This document shows, one piece after another, positions 25,180 to 34,586 of a stretch of 64,000 nucleotides of DNA. Position numbers and translations under genes: made by a program. This DNA is from Pseudophaeobacter profundi (GTDB lineage Bacteria > Pseudomonadota > Alphaproteobacteria > Rhodobacterales > Rhodobacteraceae): positions 27,123-91,122 of the forward strand of contig NZ_JARJEF010000013.1 in NCBI RefSeq assembly GCF_029697505.1, written 5' to 3'. The notes under the pieces are model-generated. The model had not been told where the DNA came from, did no database searches, and was given only the letters and a program-made list of their open reading frames with translations. The number at the start of each line of letters is the position of its first letter. Within the stretch, counting starts at the first letter, position 1.

Positions 25180-25647
25180 TCATGCTTTTGATTTGCTCTT
25201 TTTGAAGGGGGCCATGCCCGCGCGGGCGAGCTCATCCGCGCGTTCGTTCTCGGGGTGGCCTGCGTGGCCCTTGACCCATTCCCAGGTGACCTGGTGGCGG
25301 TTTTGGGCGGCATCAAGGCGCTGCCAAAGCTCGACGTTTTTCACCGGCTTTTTGGCGGCATTCTTCCAGCCGTTCTTCTTCCAGCCAAAAATCCAGCCGG
25401 TGATGCCGTTTTTCACATAGTTGCTGTCGGTCACCACGGTCAGCGTCGAGGGCCGGTCCAGGCTTTCAAGGGCATTGATGGCCGCCAAAAGCTCCATCCG
25501 GTTGTTGGTGGTATTGGCCTCGCCGCCCTTCAGTTCTTTTTCTTTGACCACGGTATCGCCGTCCATGGCCCGCAACAGCGCACCCCAGCCTCCGGGGCCG
25601 GGATTGCCGGAACAGGCACCATCGGTATAGGCATAAAGTTTAGCCAT
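25180..25647 (-). CDS. rnhA: Ribonuclease HI
   Basis: This is a 155-residue enzyme that cuts RNA in RNA-DNA hybrids, needed for replication and removal of R-loops. Catalytic acidic residues are visible in [16 protein letters not shown] (first Asp), [15 protein letters not shown] (Glu) and VTDSNYV (Asp), with a later D in NERADELAR. The handle region [17 protein letters not shown] is typical. The start at 25647 gives the normal length; the longer frame adds 19 residues unlike the family. It overlaps the methyltransferase gene by 8 bases, suggesting coupled translation. Confidence 0.95.
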   Translation of the reverse strand: MAKLYAYTDGACSGNPGPGGWGALLRAMDGDTVVKEKELKGGEANTTNNRMELLAAINALESLDRPSTLTVVTDSNYVKNGITGWIFGWKKNGWKNAAKKPVKNVELWQRLDAAQNRHQVTWEWVKGHAGHPENERADELARAGMAPFKKSKSKA

Positions 25648-26236
25648 GGGTCGCCACCGAAATCCAGCGGGCCATCTTGCCGTCCAGGCCTTCGCCCTTG
25701 CCATAAGAACAATCCAGCACGGTAAAACCGGCAGTCTTGAGCAGATTTTTCAATTCATCTTCCTTGTAGTAGGTATAAAGCCGCCCCAGGGTGTCGCGGG
25801 CCTCGCCCTTACCCAGCTTCAGCGCGATATAAAAGGCACCTTTGGGTTTGAGGCTGCACTTTATCGCTGCCAGATGCAGCGGCAGGTCCTGACGCGGGGC
25901 GTGCAACAGGCTGAAGTTGGCCCAGACCCCATCATAGATGGCGTCTTGTGCGAGGTCGCAAAAGGTTGCCTGCCAGGCGGTGACGCCGTCTTGGGCATTG
26001 GCCAGCGCAACCATTTCGCGCGAGGCATCCATGGCATCTGCCCGCAATCCCGCCTTGGCCATCACCAGGGCCGAGGTGCCGGGGCCACAGCCAAGATCCA
26101 GCACGCGCCCGCCTGTGGGGCAGGCAGCAATGAAGCTCTGCAGGCGCGGATCCTGCAACAGATGATCGCGATTCCTGGCGGCATAATCCGCTGCGCGGGT
26201 GTCATAGATCTGCAGGGTTTCGGGATCGCTCATCAT
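25640..26236 (-). CDS. Class I SAM-dependent methyltransferase
   Basis: The 198-residue protein has a Rossmann-like methyltransferase core: [20 protein letters not shown] (motif I), [15 protein letters not shown] (Asp that holds the ribose), [11 protein letters not shown] and [15 protein letters not shown]. No substrate-specific addition is recognisable. Position with rnhA (8-base overlap) is common in Rhodobacteraceae. The start codon is the first of two adjacent ATGs (26236 or 26233). Confidence 0.85.
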   Translation of the reverse strand: MMSDPETLQIYDTRAADYAARNRDHLLQDPRLQSFIAACPTGGRVLDLGCGPGTSALVMAKAGLRADAMDASREMVALANAQDGVTAWQATFCDLAQDAIYDGVWANFSLLHAPRQDLPLHLAAIKCSLKPKGAFYIALKLGKGEARDTLGRLYTYYKEDELKNLLKTAGFTVLDCSYGKGEGLDGKMARWISVATHG

Positions 26237-26243
26237 CGGACCT

Positions 26244-26858
26244 CTAGGCGCGTTCCAGGGCCAGGCGGGTGGCAAGACCGGCAAAAATGGCGGCAAACCC
26301 CCGGTTGAGCCAGGTCACCACGGTTTCAGAGCCAAGCACAAATTGCCGGGCCTGGGCGGCAAAGACCCCATAGAGCACAAAGACCACAAAGGTGAGCGCC
26401 ATGAAGACCGCGCCCATCGCGCCCATTTCAAGTGTCGCGGATGCGGGATCCCCCGACAGAAACGGCGGCAAGAGTGCCAGAAAGAAGATCGACAGTTTTG
26501 GGTTGAGGATATTGATCAGGGCACCGCGTTGGGCAATGCGCAGGCGTGCTTGCGGCTTGGCCACCGAGGTGATGCTGAGCGCTCCGCCTGCGCGCAGGGC
26601 CTGCCAGGCCAGATAAAGCAGGTAAAGCACCCCAAGGATTTTGACGATCTGAAACAAGACCGCCGAGCTGTGCAGTACCGCAGCCAGCCCCAGCGTCGCA
26701 GCGGTGAGATGGGGCAGGATGCCAAGGGTGCAGCCCAGGGCGGCCCAGATTGCAGCGCGCGCCCCTTGGCCAAGCCCCAGTGCAAGCGTGTAGAGAACGC
26801 CGGTGCCGGGGGCCAGAACAACCACAAGGGCGGTCATCAGAAACTGTGTCGAAATCAT
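26244..26858 (-). CDS. LysE-family translocator
   Basis: The 204-residue membrane protein has six hydrophobic segments and the family's N-terminal FLMTALVVVLAPGTGVLYTLA and the loop GARAAIWAALGCTLGIL. LNPKLSIFFLALLPPFL (NPK...F) is the standard LysE/RhtB motif in the middle. It exports an amino acid or derivative by proton exchange; substrate unknown. It starts at 26858, since the 11 residues upstream are not membrane-like. It is 7 bases from the methyltransferase start. Confidence 0.88.
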   Translation of the reverse strand: MISTQFLMTALVVVLAPGTGVLYTLALGLGQGARAAIWAALGCTLGILPHLTAATLGLAAVLHSSAVLFQIVKILGVLYLLYLAWQALRAGGALSITSVAKPQARLRIAQRGALINILNPKLSIFFLALLPPFLSGDPASATLEMGAMGAVFMALTFVVFVLYGVFAAQARQFVLGSETVVTWLNRGFAAIFAGLATRLALERA

Positions 26859-27024
26859 CAGTATATCCCTTTGCAATGCGCGTTTGGCCAATCGGGCATT
26901 GGGTGCAGCCTAGGTGCAAGCGGCGCAGCCGTAAACCGGCGGGGGCACAAAAGCCTTCACGATCCTGCGCGCCCGCAGCAAGGCCAGGCGCGCATGCAGG
27001 CAGGCATGGACGGCGCTGGGCGGG

Positions 27025-27999
27025 TTATGCCGAGGGGGTGATCGATGTGTCAGCTGATTGACGCAACACCCGCGGCACCTTGAATTCAACGCGTTCCACC
27101 GCAGTTTCGACGACCTCGACCGAGACATCAAACCGGGCGCGAAAGGCGTCGATCACTTCATTCACCAGCAGCTCTGGCGCCGAGGCCCCGGCGGTGATGG
27201 CAATGCTTGAGATCCCTTCCAGGGCGCGCCAGTCGATGTTTTCAGCCCGCTGCACCAGTTGGGTGTACTGGCAGCCCGCCTTGGCGCCAACCTCGACCAA
27301 ACGCCGAGAGTTGGAAGAATTGGGCGCGCCGACAACCAGCATGGCGTCAGATTTGGGCGCTACGGCCTTCACGGCCTCTTGCCGATTGGTGGTGGCGTAG
27401 CAGATATCTTCCTTGTGGGGGCCGATAATGGCCGGAAAGCGCGCTTCGAGGGCGGCAACGATGCCCTTGGTGTCATCCACCGAGAGGGTGGTCTGGGTCA
27501 CATAGGCCAGACGCTGCGGGTCGCGCACCTGCACTTCAGCCACATCTTCGGGGGTTTCCACCAAAAGCACCTCGCCCGCAGGCAGCTGGCCCATGGTGCC
27601 GATGGTTTCAGGATGGCCCTTGTGGCCGATCATGATCATTTGCAGCCCCTGTTCCGCATGGCGCTGGGCTTCGATATGCACCTTGCTGACCAGCGGGCAG
27701 GTGGCATCGACATAGACCATCTGGCGCGCTTCGGCGGCGGCGGGCACGGATTTGGGCACCCCGTGGGCAGAAAAGATGACCGGCCGGTCTTCGGGGCATT
27801 CTTCCAGCTCTTCGACAAAGACCGCGCCCTTGGCCCGCAGCCCATCGACGACAAACTTATTGTGCACGATCTCGTGGCGCACATAGACCGGGGCGCCCCA
27901 TTTTTCGAGCGCCAGTTCCACAATCTTGATGGCGCGGTCCACACCGGCGCAGAAACCGCGCGGCGCGGCCAGATAGAGGGTGAGGGCAGGTTTGGTCAT
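27025..27999 (-). CDS. ispH: 4-hydroxy-3-methylbut-2-enyl diphosphate reductase
   Basis: The 324-residue 4Fe-4S enzyme makes IPP and DMAPP in the last step of the MEP isoprenoid pathway. The three cluster cysteines are visible at Cys17 ([12 protein letters not shown]), Cys101 ([12 protein letters not shown]) and Cys200 ([13 protein letters not shown]). The [16 protein letters not shown] and [11 protein letters not shown] segments are also present. The C-terminus extends a little. The start at 27999 has the upstream AGGAGACGCC-like ribosome site. It seems to be expressed singly. Confidence 0.96.
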   Translation of the reverse strand: MTKPALTLYLAAPRGFCAGVDRAIKIVELALEKWGAPVYVRHEIVHNKFVVDGLRAKGAVFVEELEECPEDRPVIFSAHGVPKSVPAAAEARQMVYVDATCPLVSKVHIEAQRHAEQGLQMIMIGHKGHPETIGTMGQLPAGEVLLVETPEDVAEVQVRDPQRLAYVTQTTLSVDDTKGIVAALEARFPAIIGPHKEDICYATTNRQEAVKAVAPKSDAMLVVGAPNSSNSRRLVEVGAKAGCQYTQLVQRAENIDWRALEGISSIAITAGASAPELLVNEVIDAFRARFDVSVEVVETAVERVEFKVPRVLRQSADTSITPSA

Positions 28000-28230
28000 C
28001 GGCGTCTCCTTGTGGGCAGAGGTAAGGCTTTGCCGCCGCAAGGTCCAGTCTTGTGGCGGCAGTTTAATGCGCGGGGCTGGCGGGTCTCAGGCGCAGGGCT
28101 AGGTTGGGATGCCGCACTTGATCAGAAGAAAAGGATTATTTTAACGGCTCTGGTTCATGGTCGATTAACGGCCGATTCTGGGCTGCATTAAGTCTGGGCC
28201 CGCCCTGAGAATTGGTTGAGAGTATTTCGT

Positions 28231-30468
28231 ATGGTTGACGAGACGTTAGCAAGCTGTGTGCCGGAAGAGGTGAGCCAGGTCGGCAGAGGCACCAGTACCA
28301 GCAAGCAGAAATTCATGGATCGCCAGTATCAGGTCACCATGGAGCGCCGGTTTCGCACGGTGAGGATAACCTGCAGAGCGGTTATCGCGCTCGCCATCGC
28401 CTGGATTTCTGTCGGATTTTTCATGGGTGCGCCTATCGTGGTGTTCAACGCGGCGGTGGCCATCACCGGCTGCGTTGTCGCGCTGATCCTGCTCCAGACC
28501 CGGTATACCCTGCTGGCGCGCGTGCTGTGGTATCTGATTAGTCTGGTGGCGGTGATGGGAGCGGTGTTTTCCATGCCAGAGAACAGCAATGCAGAGTTCT
28601 TTTTTGCCGTCCTGTTGGGGGGGCCTTTCATGACCTTTTCCATGCGGCGCGAAAAAACGGCGATCTATCTGTTGCTGGCAAGTGCCCTGTCCTGCTGGCT
28701 GTTAATCCGCTATCTGGGGCACGACTATTTTGGCCCGCCGGTGCTGGATGATGAGATTTCCGCATCCTATCTGTCTGGGGGGATTCTGGTCACGATTTTC
28801 ACAATCTTCATCGTTGAAATGATGGCCTTCGGTCGTATGGCTGAAAGCTATAGTGATGATCTGCTCGACGCGCATCAGGATGAAGCCAAGGCGAACCAGG
28901 CCAAGAGCGACTTTCTGGCCGCGATGAGCCATGAAATCCGCACCCCGATGAACGGGGTTCTTGGCATGGTAGAGGTGCTGGGCCGCACGGAGCTGTCGCC
29001 GGAGCAGCGGCGCATTTTGAATACCATTCAGGAGTCTTCGAACTCGTTGTTGTGGATCATCGACGATATTCTGGATGTGTCCCGGATCGAGGCCGGCAAG
29101 ATGGAACTGTTTGAGGCACCGATGCGCCTGCTGCCGCTGATCGAAGGGGCGACGGCCACCCTGCGCCCGCATGCACGCCAGATGCAGGTGGCCCTGTCGC
29201 TTTCTGTTCAGGCGGATTTGCCGGATACGCTAAAGGGGGATGCGGGGCGGCTGCGTCAGATCCTGCTTAACCTGCTGGGCAATGCAATCAAGTTTTCCGA
29301 ACCAATGGAAGGCGAGGATGAGGGCAGGGTTGGGCTGCGCGTTGAAATCCGCAAGCCGGGCTGGATAGATTTCCTGATCGAAGACAATGGTATCGGCATC
29401 GAACCAGAGGTCCAAGAGGCGATCTTTGCGCCGTTTGAACGCTCTGCGATGACGTCCAAGCGGATGATCAAAGGCAATGGCCTGGGTTTGACGATCGTAC
29501 AGCAGTTGGTGGCCAAGATGGGCGGCACGATTTCGGTTGATAGCAACCTAGGTGAGGGAAGCCGCTTTACTGTGCGTCTGCCAGTGCAAGAGCCGTCGGG
29601 GCCGATCAAGGCGCCTCGGTTGGCAGGTACCAAAGTCATCGCGATGATGCCGGTGGCGGGACAGGACTGTGGCTGGCCTGCCTATGTTCTGGCTGCGGAC
29701 TGTGACTTGAAATGGGTGGCAAGCCGGGATGAATGGCTGGCGCAGGCGCGGCTGGTCGGGGGCGCGGCAATCTTTGTCTTGCCAGTCCCGGAAGATGGGG
29801 GTCAGCAGGATGCCTGGTGCCGCACACGCCTTCAAAAAGAGCTGCCGGATCTAAAGATTCTGGAGTTTAGCGCCGGGGATTCAATGCAGCAGGAACGGAT
29901 AAGCTCTGACTGGGTGGTTGTTCAATCCGATCCAGTGCTTCCCAGTGACTTCTGGGAGGCACTGGACGTGCTGTCAGGGCGGGGTCATCAGCAGACCGGA
30001 TCCAGGATCCATGTAGCATCCCCGCCTGTTACGCAGGACCTGCCGGGTGGGCGCATTCTGGTTGCCGAAGACAATGAAATCAATCGCGCAGTGATCGAGA
30101 GCCAACTGGCGCTGCTGAACTGCGAGGCGACACTGACGCGCGATGGGGCAGAATGCCTCTCGGCCTGGACCAAGGGGCGGTATGATATGATTCTGGCGGA
30201 TTGCCAGATGCCGGTAATGGACGGGTTCGAGCTGACCCGCGCCATTCGTAAGATCGAGGCAGAGCAGGGCCTGCGCCACACGCCCATCGTGGCGGTGACG
30301 GCGAATGCGCAGGAAGCAGAGATCGAAAAATGTCTGGCAGAAGGCATGGATGCCTTCGTGTCAAAACCGGTGACAATCGCCGGATTGGAGGCTGTGATCC
30401 GCCAGCAGCTCCCGACGCCGAATGTCAGCGATGAAACACGGCGCTGGGCGATTGGCCACAGAGGATAA
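28231..30468 (+). CDS. Hybrid sensor histidine kinase with C-terminal receiver domain
   Basis: This is a 745-residue membrane kinase. About six helices span residues 45-205 with little periplasmic sequence. It is followed by a HisKA domain with phospho-acceptor His234 in SHEIRTPMNGVLGMVEVL. The ATPase domain has N-box LLNLLGNAIKFSE, G1 EDNGIGIEPE and G2 GNGLGLTIVQQLV. A receiver domain at the C-terminus (about 615-730) begins GRILVAEDNEINR, with phospho-Asp657 in ILADCQMPVMDG and the lysine in FVSKPVT. The region of about 460-600 is a degenerate receiver-like stretch. It has no response regulator beside it and no PAS domain. An alternative TTG start lies at 28216. Signal and output are unknown. 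Confidence 0.9.
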   Translation: MVDETLASCVPEEVSQVGRGTSTSKQKFMDRQYQVTMERRFRTVRITCRAVIALAIAWISVGFFMGAPIVVFNAAVAITGCVVALILLQTRYTLLARVLWYLISLVAVMGAVFSMPENSNAEFFFAVLLGGPFMTFSMRREKTAIYLLLASALSCWLLIRYLGHDYFGPPVLDDEISASYLSGGILVTIFTIFIVEMMAFGRMAESYSDDLLDAHQDEAKANQAKSDFLAAMSHEIRTPMNGVLGMVEVLGRTELSPEQRRILNTIQESSNSLLWIIDDILDVSRIEAGKMELFEAPMRLLPLIEGATATLRPHARQMQVALSLSVQADLPDTLKGDAGRLRQILLNLLGNAIKFSEPMEGEDEGRVGLRVEIRKPGWIDFLIEDNGIGIEPEVQEAIFAPFERSAMTSKRMIKGNGLGLTIVQQLVAKMGGTISVDSNLGEGSRFTVRLPVQEPSGPIKAPRLAGTKVIAMMPVAGQDCGWPAYVLAADCDLKWVASRDEWLAQARLVGGAAIFVLPVPEDGGQQDAWCRTRLQKELPDLKILEFSAGDSMQQERISSDWVVVQSDPVLPSDFWEALDVLSGRGHQQTGSRIHVASPPVTQDLPGGRILVAEDNEINRAVIESQLALLNCEATLTRDGAECLSAWTKGRYDMILADCQMPVMDGFELTRAIRKIEAEQGLRHTPIVAVTANAQEAEIEKCLAEGMDAFVSKPVTIAGLEAVIRQQLPTPNVSDETRRWAIGHRG

Positions 30469-30531
30469 TCTTCTCTCGGGTATGATCCGGGCCTAGGCCG
30501 CGTCGCTTTGGGAAGAGGGAGATCCTGCCAA

Positions 30532-30579
30532 AAAGGCCCTAAACACGCCCGGGGTGAGTGTGGCGGGTCGAGGGCCTTT
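30532..30579 (+). terminator. Probable terminator after the hybrid kinase gene
   Basis: AAAGGCCCT (30532-30540) pairs with AGGGCCTTT (30571-30579) around a 30-base loop containing a smaller hairpin. It is 64 bases after the stop and faces the convergent NYN gene. Confidence 0.5.
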
Positions 30580-30678
30580 GGGAGATATAGCTTGAGGCTT
30601 CACCAAGGCTGATGCCGCACACACAGTGTTATCTTCAGGTCGTTCTGGCACCCCTGATTGCGGCACCAGCGGGTCTGT

Positions 30679-31254
30679 CTAGGTGCTTGGCGCGGCAGCA
30701 ACAGGCCGCGTATCAGAGGCATACTCTCGCGGTGGACGACCGATGACATCTTTCAGCTCTTCCAGTTCGATGAAATTATCGGCCTGGCGGCGCAGTTCAT
30801 CCGAGATCATCGGCGGCTGGCTACGAATGGTCGAAACCACAGAGACCCGCACACCCTGGCGCTGCAGGCTGGCGATCAGCGGGCGGAAATCCCCATCGCC
30901 CGAAAACAGCACGATGTGATCCACGTGTGGTGCCAGTTCCATGGCATCCACGGCCAGCTCGATATCCATATTGCCTTTGACTTTGCGGCGGCCCATGCTG
31001 TCGGTGTATTCCTTGGCCGGCTTGGTCACCATGGTGAAGCCATTGTAATGCAGCCAATCAACAAGCGGACGGATGGGGGAATATTCATCATTTTCGAGCA
31101 GAGCCGTATAATAAAAGGCCCGCAGCATCTTTCCTCGGCGCATAAATTCCTGGCGCAAAAGCTTGTAGTCGATATCAAAACCCAACGCCTTGGCGGCAGC
31201 GTAGAGATTCGAACCGTCTATGAACAGCGCAAGCCGTTCGTCTTTGTAAAACAT
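30679..31254 (-). CDS. NYN domain protein (LabA/DUF88 family)
   Basis: The 191-residue protein has a PIN-like NYN ribonuclease fold. Acidic motifs for metal binding are present in LALFIDGSNLYAAAKALGFD, KGNMDIELAVDAMELA and VLFSGDGDFRPLI. The family is typically single-domain and predicted to cleave RNA. The start at 31254 (MFYKDERL) has a Shine-Dalgarno AGAAGGA at good distance and matches the usual opening. A longer form from 31332 is possible. It is divergent from folK, and its very regular motifs suggest an active enzyme. Confidence 0.9.
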   Translation of the reverse strand: MFYKDERLALFIDGSNLYAAAKALGFDIDYKLLRQEFMRRGKMLRAFYYTALLENDEYSPIRPLVDWLHYNGFTMVTKPAKEYTDSMGRRKVKGNMDIELAVDAMELAPHVDHIVLFSGDGDFRPLIASLQRQGVRVSVVSTIRSQPPMISDELRRQADNFIELEELKDVIGRPPREYASDTRPVAAAPST

Positions 31255-31378
31255 CCTAAAGTGTCCTTCTGGTAAATCCGCTTGCGCCAAATAGTCCGTG
31301 AGTGGATTTGATGCGGCGAAACGGGTGGACATATTGTAAGTACTTTGGCACCTGCTTCAAGTATACCGGGTTTCCTAA

Positions 31379-31960
31379 ATGGGGTCAAAAGTGACCATTT
31401 CACGTCGAAAAGCGATCATTGCACTGGGTGGTAACTTACCTTTGGGCGGAATGTTGCCGCACGAAATACTATTGGCTGCAATTGAAGAAATTACTCCCTC
31501 TATGGGGGAAATATGTCAAGTTTCCCGGCTTTTTCAAACACCTTGTTTTCCAGCAGGGGTTGGACCCGACTATGTCAACGCGGCACTTGTGCTGGATACG
31601 AACCTAAAACCTACATCTTTAATGCACCAATTACAGGCGGTTGAGCAAAAATTTTCACGTGAGCGGGAGCAGCGCTGGGGAATGCGGACCCTAGATCTGG
31701 ATCTGATTGCCTGCGGCGATTCTGTGCTTCCAAGCCCGTCCGAGTACCAGCACTGGCTTCATTTGCCGTTGGAACTACAGATGCGTCAGACGCCGCCGGA
31801 ACTGATTCTCCCGCATCCCCGATTGCAGGACCGGGCCTTTGTTTTGGTGCCAATGTGTGATGTTTGCCCGGATTGGCGCCACCCCGTACTGGGTAAAACA
31901 GCGTCAGAACTCTGTGCGGCACTGCCAAAATCCGATCTAGAGGCGGTTCAGCCGCTTTAG
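31379..31960 (+). CDS. folK: 2-amino-4-hydroxy-6-hydroxymethyldihydropteridine pyrophosphokinase
   Basis: The 193-residue HPPK of folate synthesis transfers pyrophosphate from ATP to hydroxymethyl-dihydropterin. Visible signatures are IALGGNLPLGG, VSRLFQTPCFPAGVGPDYVN, WGMRTLDLDLIACG (the R-x-x-D-L-D-L motif) and LPHPRLQDRAFVLVPM. By eye it is noticeably more A+T-rich than its neighbours in its first 300 bases. It stands by itself just before rpoZ; folP and folB are not here. Confidence 0.92.
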   Translation: MGSKVTISRRKAIIALGGNLPLGGMLPHEILLAAIEEITPSMGEICQVSRLFQTPCFPAGVGPDYVNAALVLDTNLKPTSLMHQLQAVEQKFSREREQRWGMRTLDLDLIACGDSVLPSPSEYQHWLHLPLELQMRQTPPELILPHPRLQDRAFVLVPMCDVCPDWRHPVLGKTASELCAALPKSDLEAVQPL

Positions 31961-32032
31961 TCGCTTGTCAACAAAAAGATTAGGGCGTAAAAGTCGCTCT
32001 TCCGGACCCACACTGATTTTGGAGAGTCGCCT

Positions 32033-32386
32033 ATGGCCCGCGTAACGGTTGAAGACTGCGTAGATAAAGTACCAAACCGCTTTGAGTTGGTCATGCTGGC
32101 GGCCCATCGTGCCCGTGAAATCGCCGCCGGGGCAGCGCTCACGGTTGAGCGTGACAATGACAAGAACCCGGTCGTGTCGCTGCGCGAAATCGCAGAAGAG
32201 ACCCAGCGCGCGGATGATCTGCGGGAACGTCTGATCGAAAACAACCAACATCAGATCGAAGTCGACGAGCCAGAAGAAGATTCGATGGCTCTGCTGATGG
32301 GCGCTGAAAACGACAAGCCAGCCGATGATGATATGTCAGAAGAAAAACTGCTGCGTGCCCTCATGGAGGCCCAGGGGCAGGGCTGA
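32033..32386 (+). CDS. rpoZ: DNA-directed RNA polymerase omega subunit
   Basis: The 117-residue protein begins [20 protein letters not shown] and contains [13 protein letters not shown], the omega-subunit core that helps fold the beta' subunit and forms part of the (p)ppGpp site. The acidic C-terminal extension is common in alphaproteobacteria. GGAG precedes the ATG. The gene lies directly before rel (35-base gap), the usual alphaproteobacterial order. Confidence 0.96.
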   Translation: MARVTVEDCVDKVPNRFELVMLAAHRAREIAAGAALTVERDNDKNPVVSLREIAEETQRADDLRERLIENNQHQIEVDEPEEDSMALLMGAENDKPADDDMSEEKLLRALMEAQGQG

Positions 32387-32421
32387 TATCGGCACTCCCG
32401 ATCTGAGGCTGCGGACCGGAT

Positions 32422-34554
32422 ATGATTACTCCTGAAGACCTGATCGCCCTGGTCCGCAACTACAACCCCAAGACCAATGCAGATAAGATCGCAGAGGCCT
32501 TCGCCTATGGCGAAGAGATGCACCATGGGCAGTTTCGCCATTCTGGTGAACGCTATTTTACCCATCCCGTAGCGGTTGCCGCCCTGTTGACCGAACAGCG
32601 TCTGGATGATGCCACCATCATCACCGCGCTGCTGCATGACACCATCGAAGATACCAAGGCCTCTTATGAAGAGGTGGCAGCGCGCTTTGGCGATGAGGTA
32701 GCGGAACTGGTCGATGGCGTCACCAAGCTGACCAACCTGCAACTGTCCAGCCGCGAGACAAAACAGGCGGAAAATTTCCGCAAACTGTTTATGGCCATGT
32801 CCAAGGACCTGCGGGTCATTCTGGTCAAGCTGGCCGACCGGCTGCACAATATGCGCACCATCAAGGCGATGCGCCCGGAAAAGCAGGCGCAGAAGGCCCG
32901 CGAAACCATGGATATCTACGCGCCGCTTGCGGGCCGTATGGGTATGCAGTGGATGCGCGAAGAACTGGAGGACCTGGCCTTCAAGGTGCTGAACCCAGAG
33001 GGCCGCCAGTCGATCATTCGCCGTTTTGTCACCCTGCAGCGTGAAACTGGTGATGTGATCCATCGGATCACCGGCGATATGCGCGCCGAACTGGACAAGG
33101 CCGGGATTGAGGCCGAAGTCTTTGGCCGGGCCAAGAAACCCTATTCGATCTGGCGCAAGATGCAGGCCAAGGATCAGGGGTTTTCGCGGCTTTCAGATAT
33201 CTACGGTTTTCGGGTGATTACCCAGTGTGAAGAAGACAGCTATCGCGCGCTTGGTTGTATCCACCAGCGCTGGCGGGCGGTGCCGGGGCGGTTCAAGGAC
33301 TATATCAGCCAGCCAAAATCCAACGGCTACCGCTCGATCCATACCACCGTGTCGGGGCGCGATGGCAAACGGGTAGAGGTGCAGATTCGCACCCGGCAGA
33401 TGCATGATGTGGCGGAAACCGGGGTTGCGGCCCATTGGTCATATCGTGATGGCGTGCGCTCGCAGAACCCCTTTGCGGTGGATCCGGCAAAATGGATTGC
33501 CTCGCTGACCGAACAGTTTGATGCCGAGGAAGACCACGATGAATTCCTCGAGGCGGTCAAGCTGGAGATGTATTCCGATCAGGTGTTCTGTTTTACCCCA
33601 AAGGGGGACGTGACCAAACTGCCCAAGGGCGCGACGCCGATTGATTTTGCCTATGCCATCCATACCCGCATCGGTCATGCCTGCGTTGGCGCCAAGATTG
33701 ATGGTATCCGGGTGCCGCTGTGGACGCGGATCCGCAATGGCCAATCGGTCGAGGTGATCACCGCCGAAGGCCAAAGCCCGCAGGTAAGCTGGCTGGAAAT
33801 CGCCACCACTGGTAAGGCGCGCACCGCCATTCGCCGCGCGCTGCGCGAAGCTGATCGGGCGCGTTTTGTGAAACTGGGGCGGGAACTCGCGCGGTCTGCC
33901 TTTGAGCATGTGGAACGCAAGGCCACCGACAAGGCGCTGGAAACAGCAGCGCGGGCGCTGCGGATTGATACGGTGAATGAACTGCTGGCGCAGCTTGGGG
34001 CGGCAGAAATCACCACCCATGACGTGGTGCAGGCAGTCTATCCCGAGCTTACCCTGCAAGAAGGCGAGGTGGTGTCCCCTCGGCGGGCGGTCATCGGCCT
34101 GGAGGCCGGGCAGAGCTTTGAGCGCGCGCCTTGCTGTCAGCCGCTTCCCGGAGAGCGCATCATCGGTATCACCTATCGCGGCCGCGGGGTTGTGGTGCAT
34201 GCGGCTGATTGCGACCGTTTGGTCTCCTTCGAGAGCCAGCCCGAGCGCTGGATGGATGTGCATTGGCACAGTGGCACCCATGCCGCGGCCTATGGTGTCT
34301 CGCTGGAGCTGACCATTGGCAATGATGCCGGTGTCCTGGGACGAATTTGCACATTGATTGGCGAGAAGAAGGCCAATATTTCCAATCTTGAATTTTCAGA
34401 TCGGAAACCAGACTTTTACCGACTGATGATAAATGTCGAGCTGAGGGATGTGGAACAGCTGCATTCGCTGATGCTGACATTGGAAGCCGAGAGCGATGTT
34501 GCCGAGGTCGCGCGCTTCCGGGAAAAACCGGAGACGCGCCAGATTTCGGGATAG
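32422..34554 (+). CDS. rel: Bifunctional (p)ppGpp synthetase/hydrolase (Rel/SpoT)
   Basis: The 710-residue RSH protein makes and breaks (p)ppGpp in the stringent response. Its order is: HD hydrolase domain (RHSGERYFTHPVAVAALL, ITALLHDTIEDT), synthetase domain (GFSRLSDIYGFRVI, SNGYRSIHTTVSG), TGS domain at about 400 (VFCFTPKGDVTKLPKGATPI), a zinc-finger-like region (APCCQPLPGE) and a C-terminal ACT domain (TIGNDAGVLGRICTLIGEKK). The hydrolase motif HDxxED is intact, so this is probably bifunctional. Adjacent to rpoZ, which takes part in the polymerase response to ppGpp. Confidence 0.96.
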   Translation: MITPEDLIALVRNYNPKTNADKIAEAFAYGEEMHHGQFRHSGERYFTHPVAVAALLTEQRLDDATIITALLHDTIEDTKASYEEVAARFGDEVAELVDGVTKLTNLQLSSRETKQAENFRKLFMAMSKDLRVILVKLADRLHNMRTIKAMRPEKQAQKARETMDIYAPLAGRMGMQWMREELEDLAFKVLNPEGRQSIIRRFVTLQRETGDVIHRITGDMRAELDKAGIEAEVFGRAKKPYSIWRKMQAKDQGFSRLSDIYGFRVITQCEEDSYRALGCIHQRWRAVPGRFKDYISQPKSNGYRSIHTTVSGRDGKRVEVQIRTRQMHDVAETGVAAHWSYRDGVRSQNPFAVDPAKWIASLTEQFDAEEDHDEFLEAVKLEMYSDQVFCFTPKGDVTKLPKGATPIDFAYAIHTRIGHACVGAKIDGIRVPLWTRIRNGQSVEVITAEGQSPQVSWLEIATTGKARTAIRRALREADRARFVKLGRELARSAFEHVERKATDKALETAARALRIDTVNELLAQLGAAEITTHDVVQAVYPELTLQEGEVVSPRRAVIGLEAGQSFERAPCCQPLPGERIIGITYRGRGVVVHAADCDRLVSFESQPERWMDVHWHSGTHAAAYGVSLELTIGNDAGVLGRICTLIGEKKANISNLEFSDRKPDFYRLMINVELRDVEQLHSLMLTLEAESDVAEVARFREKPETRQISG

Positions 34555-34586
34555 GGCGCGGTTGAAACGAGGAAGGACGCAGGGCT

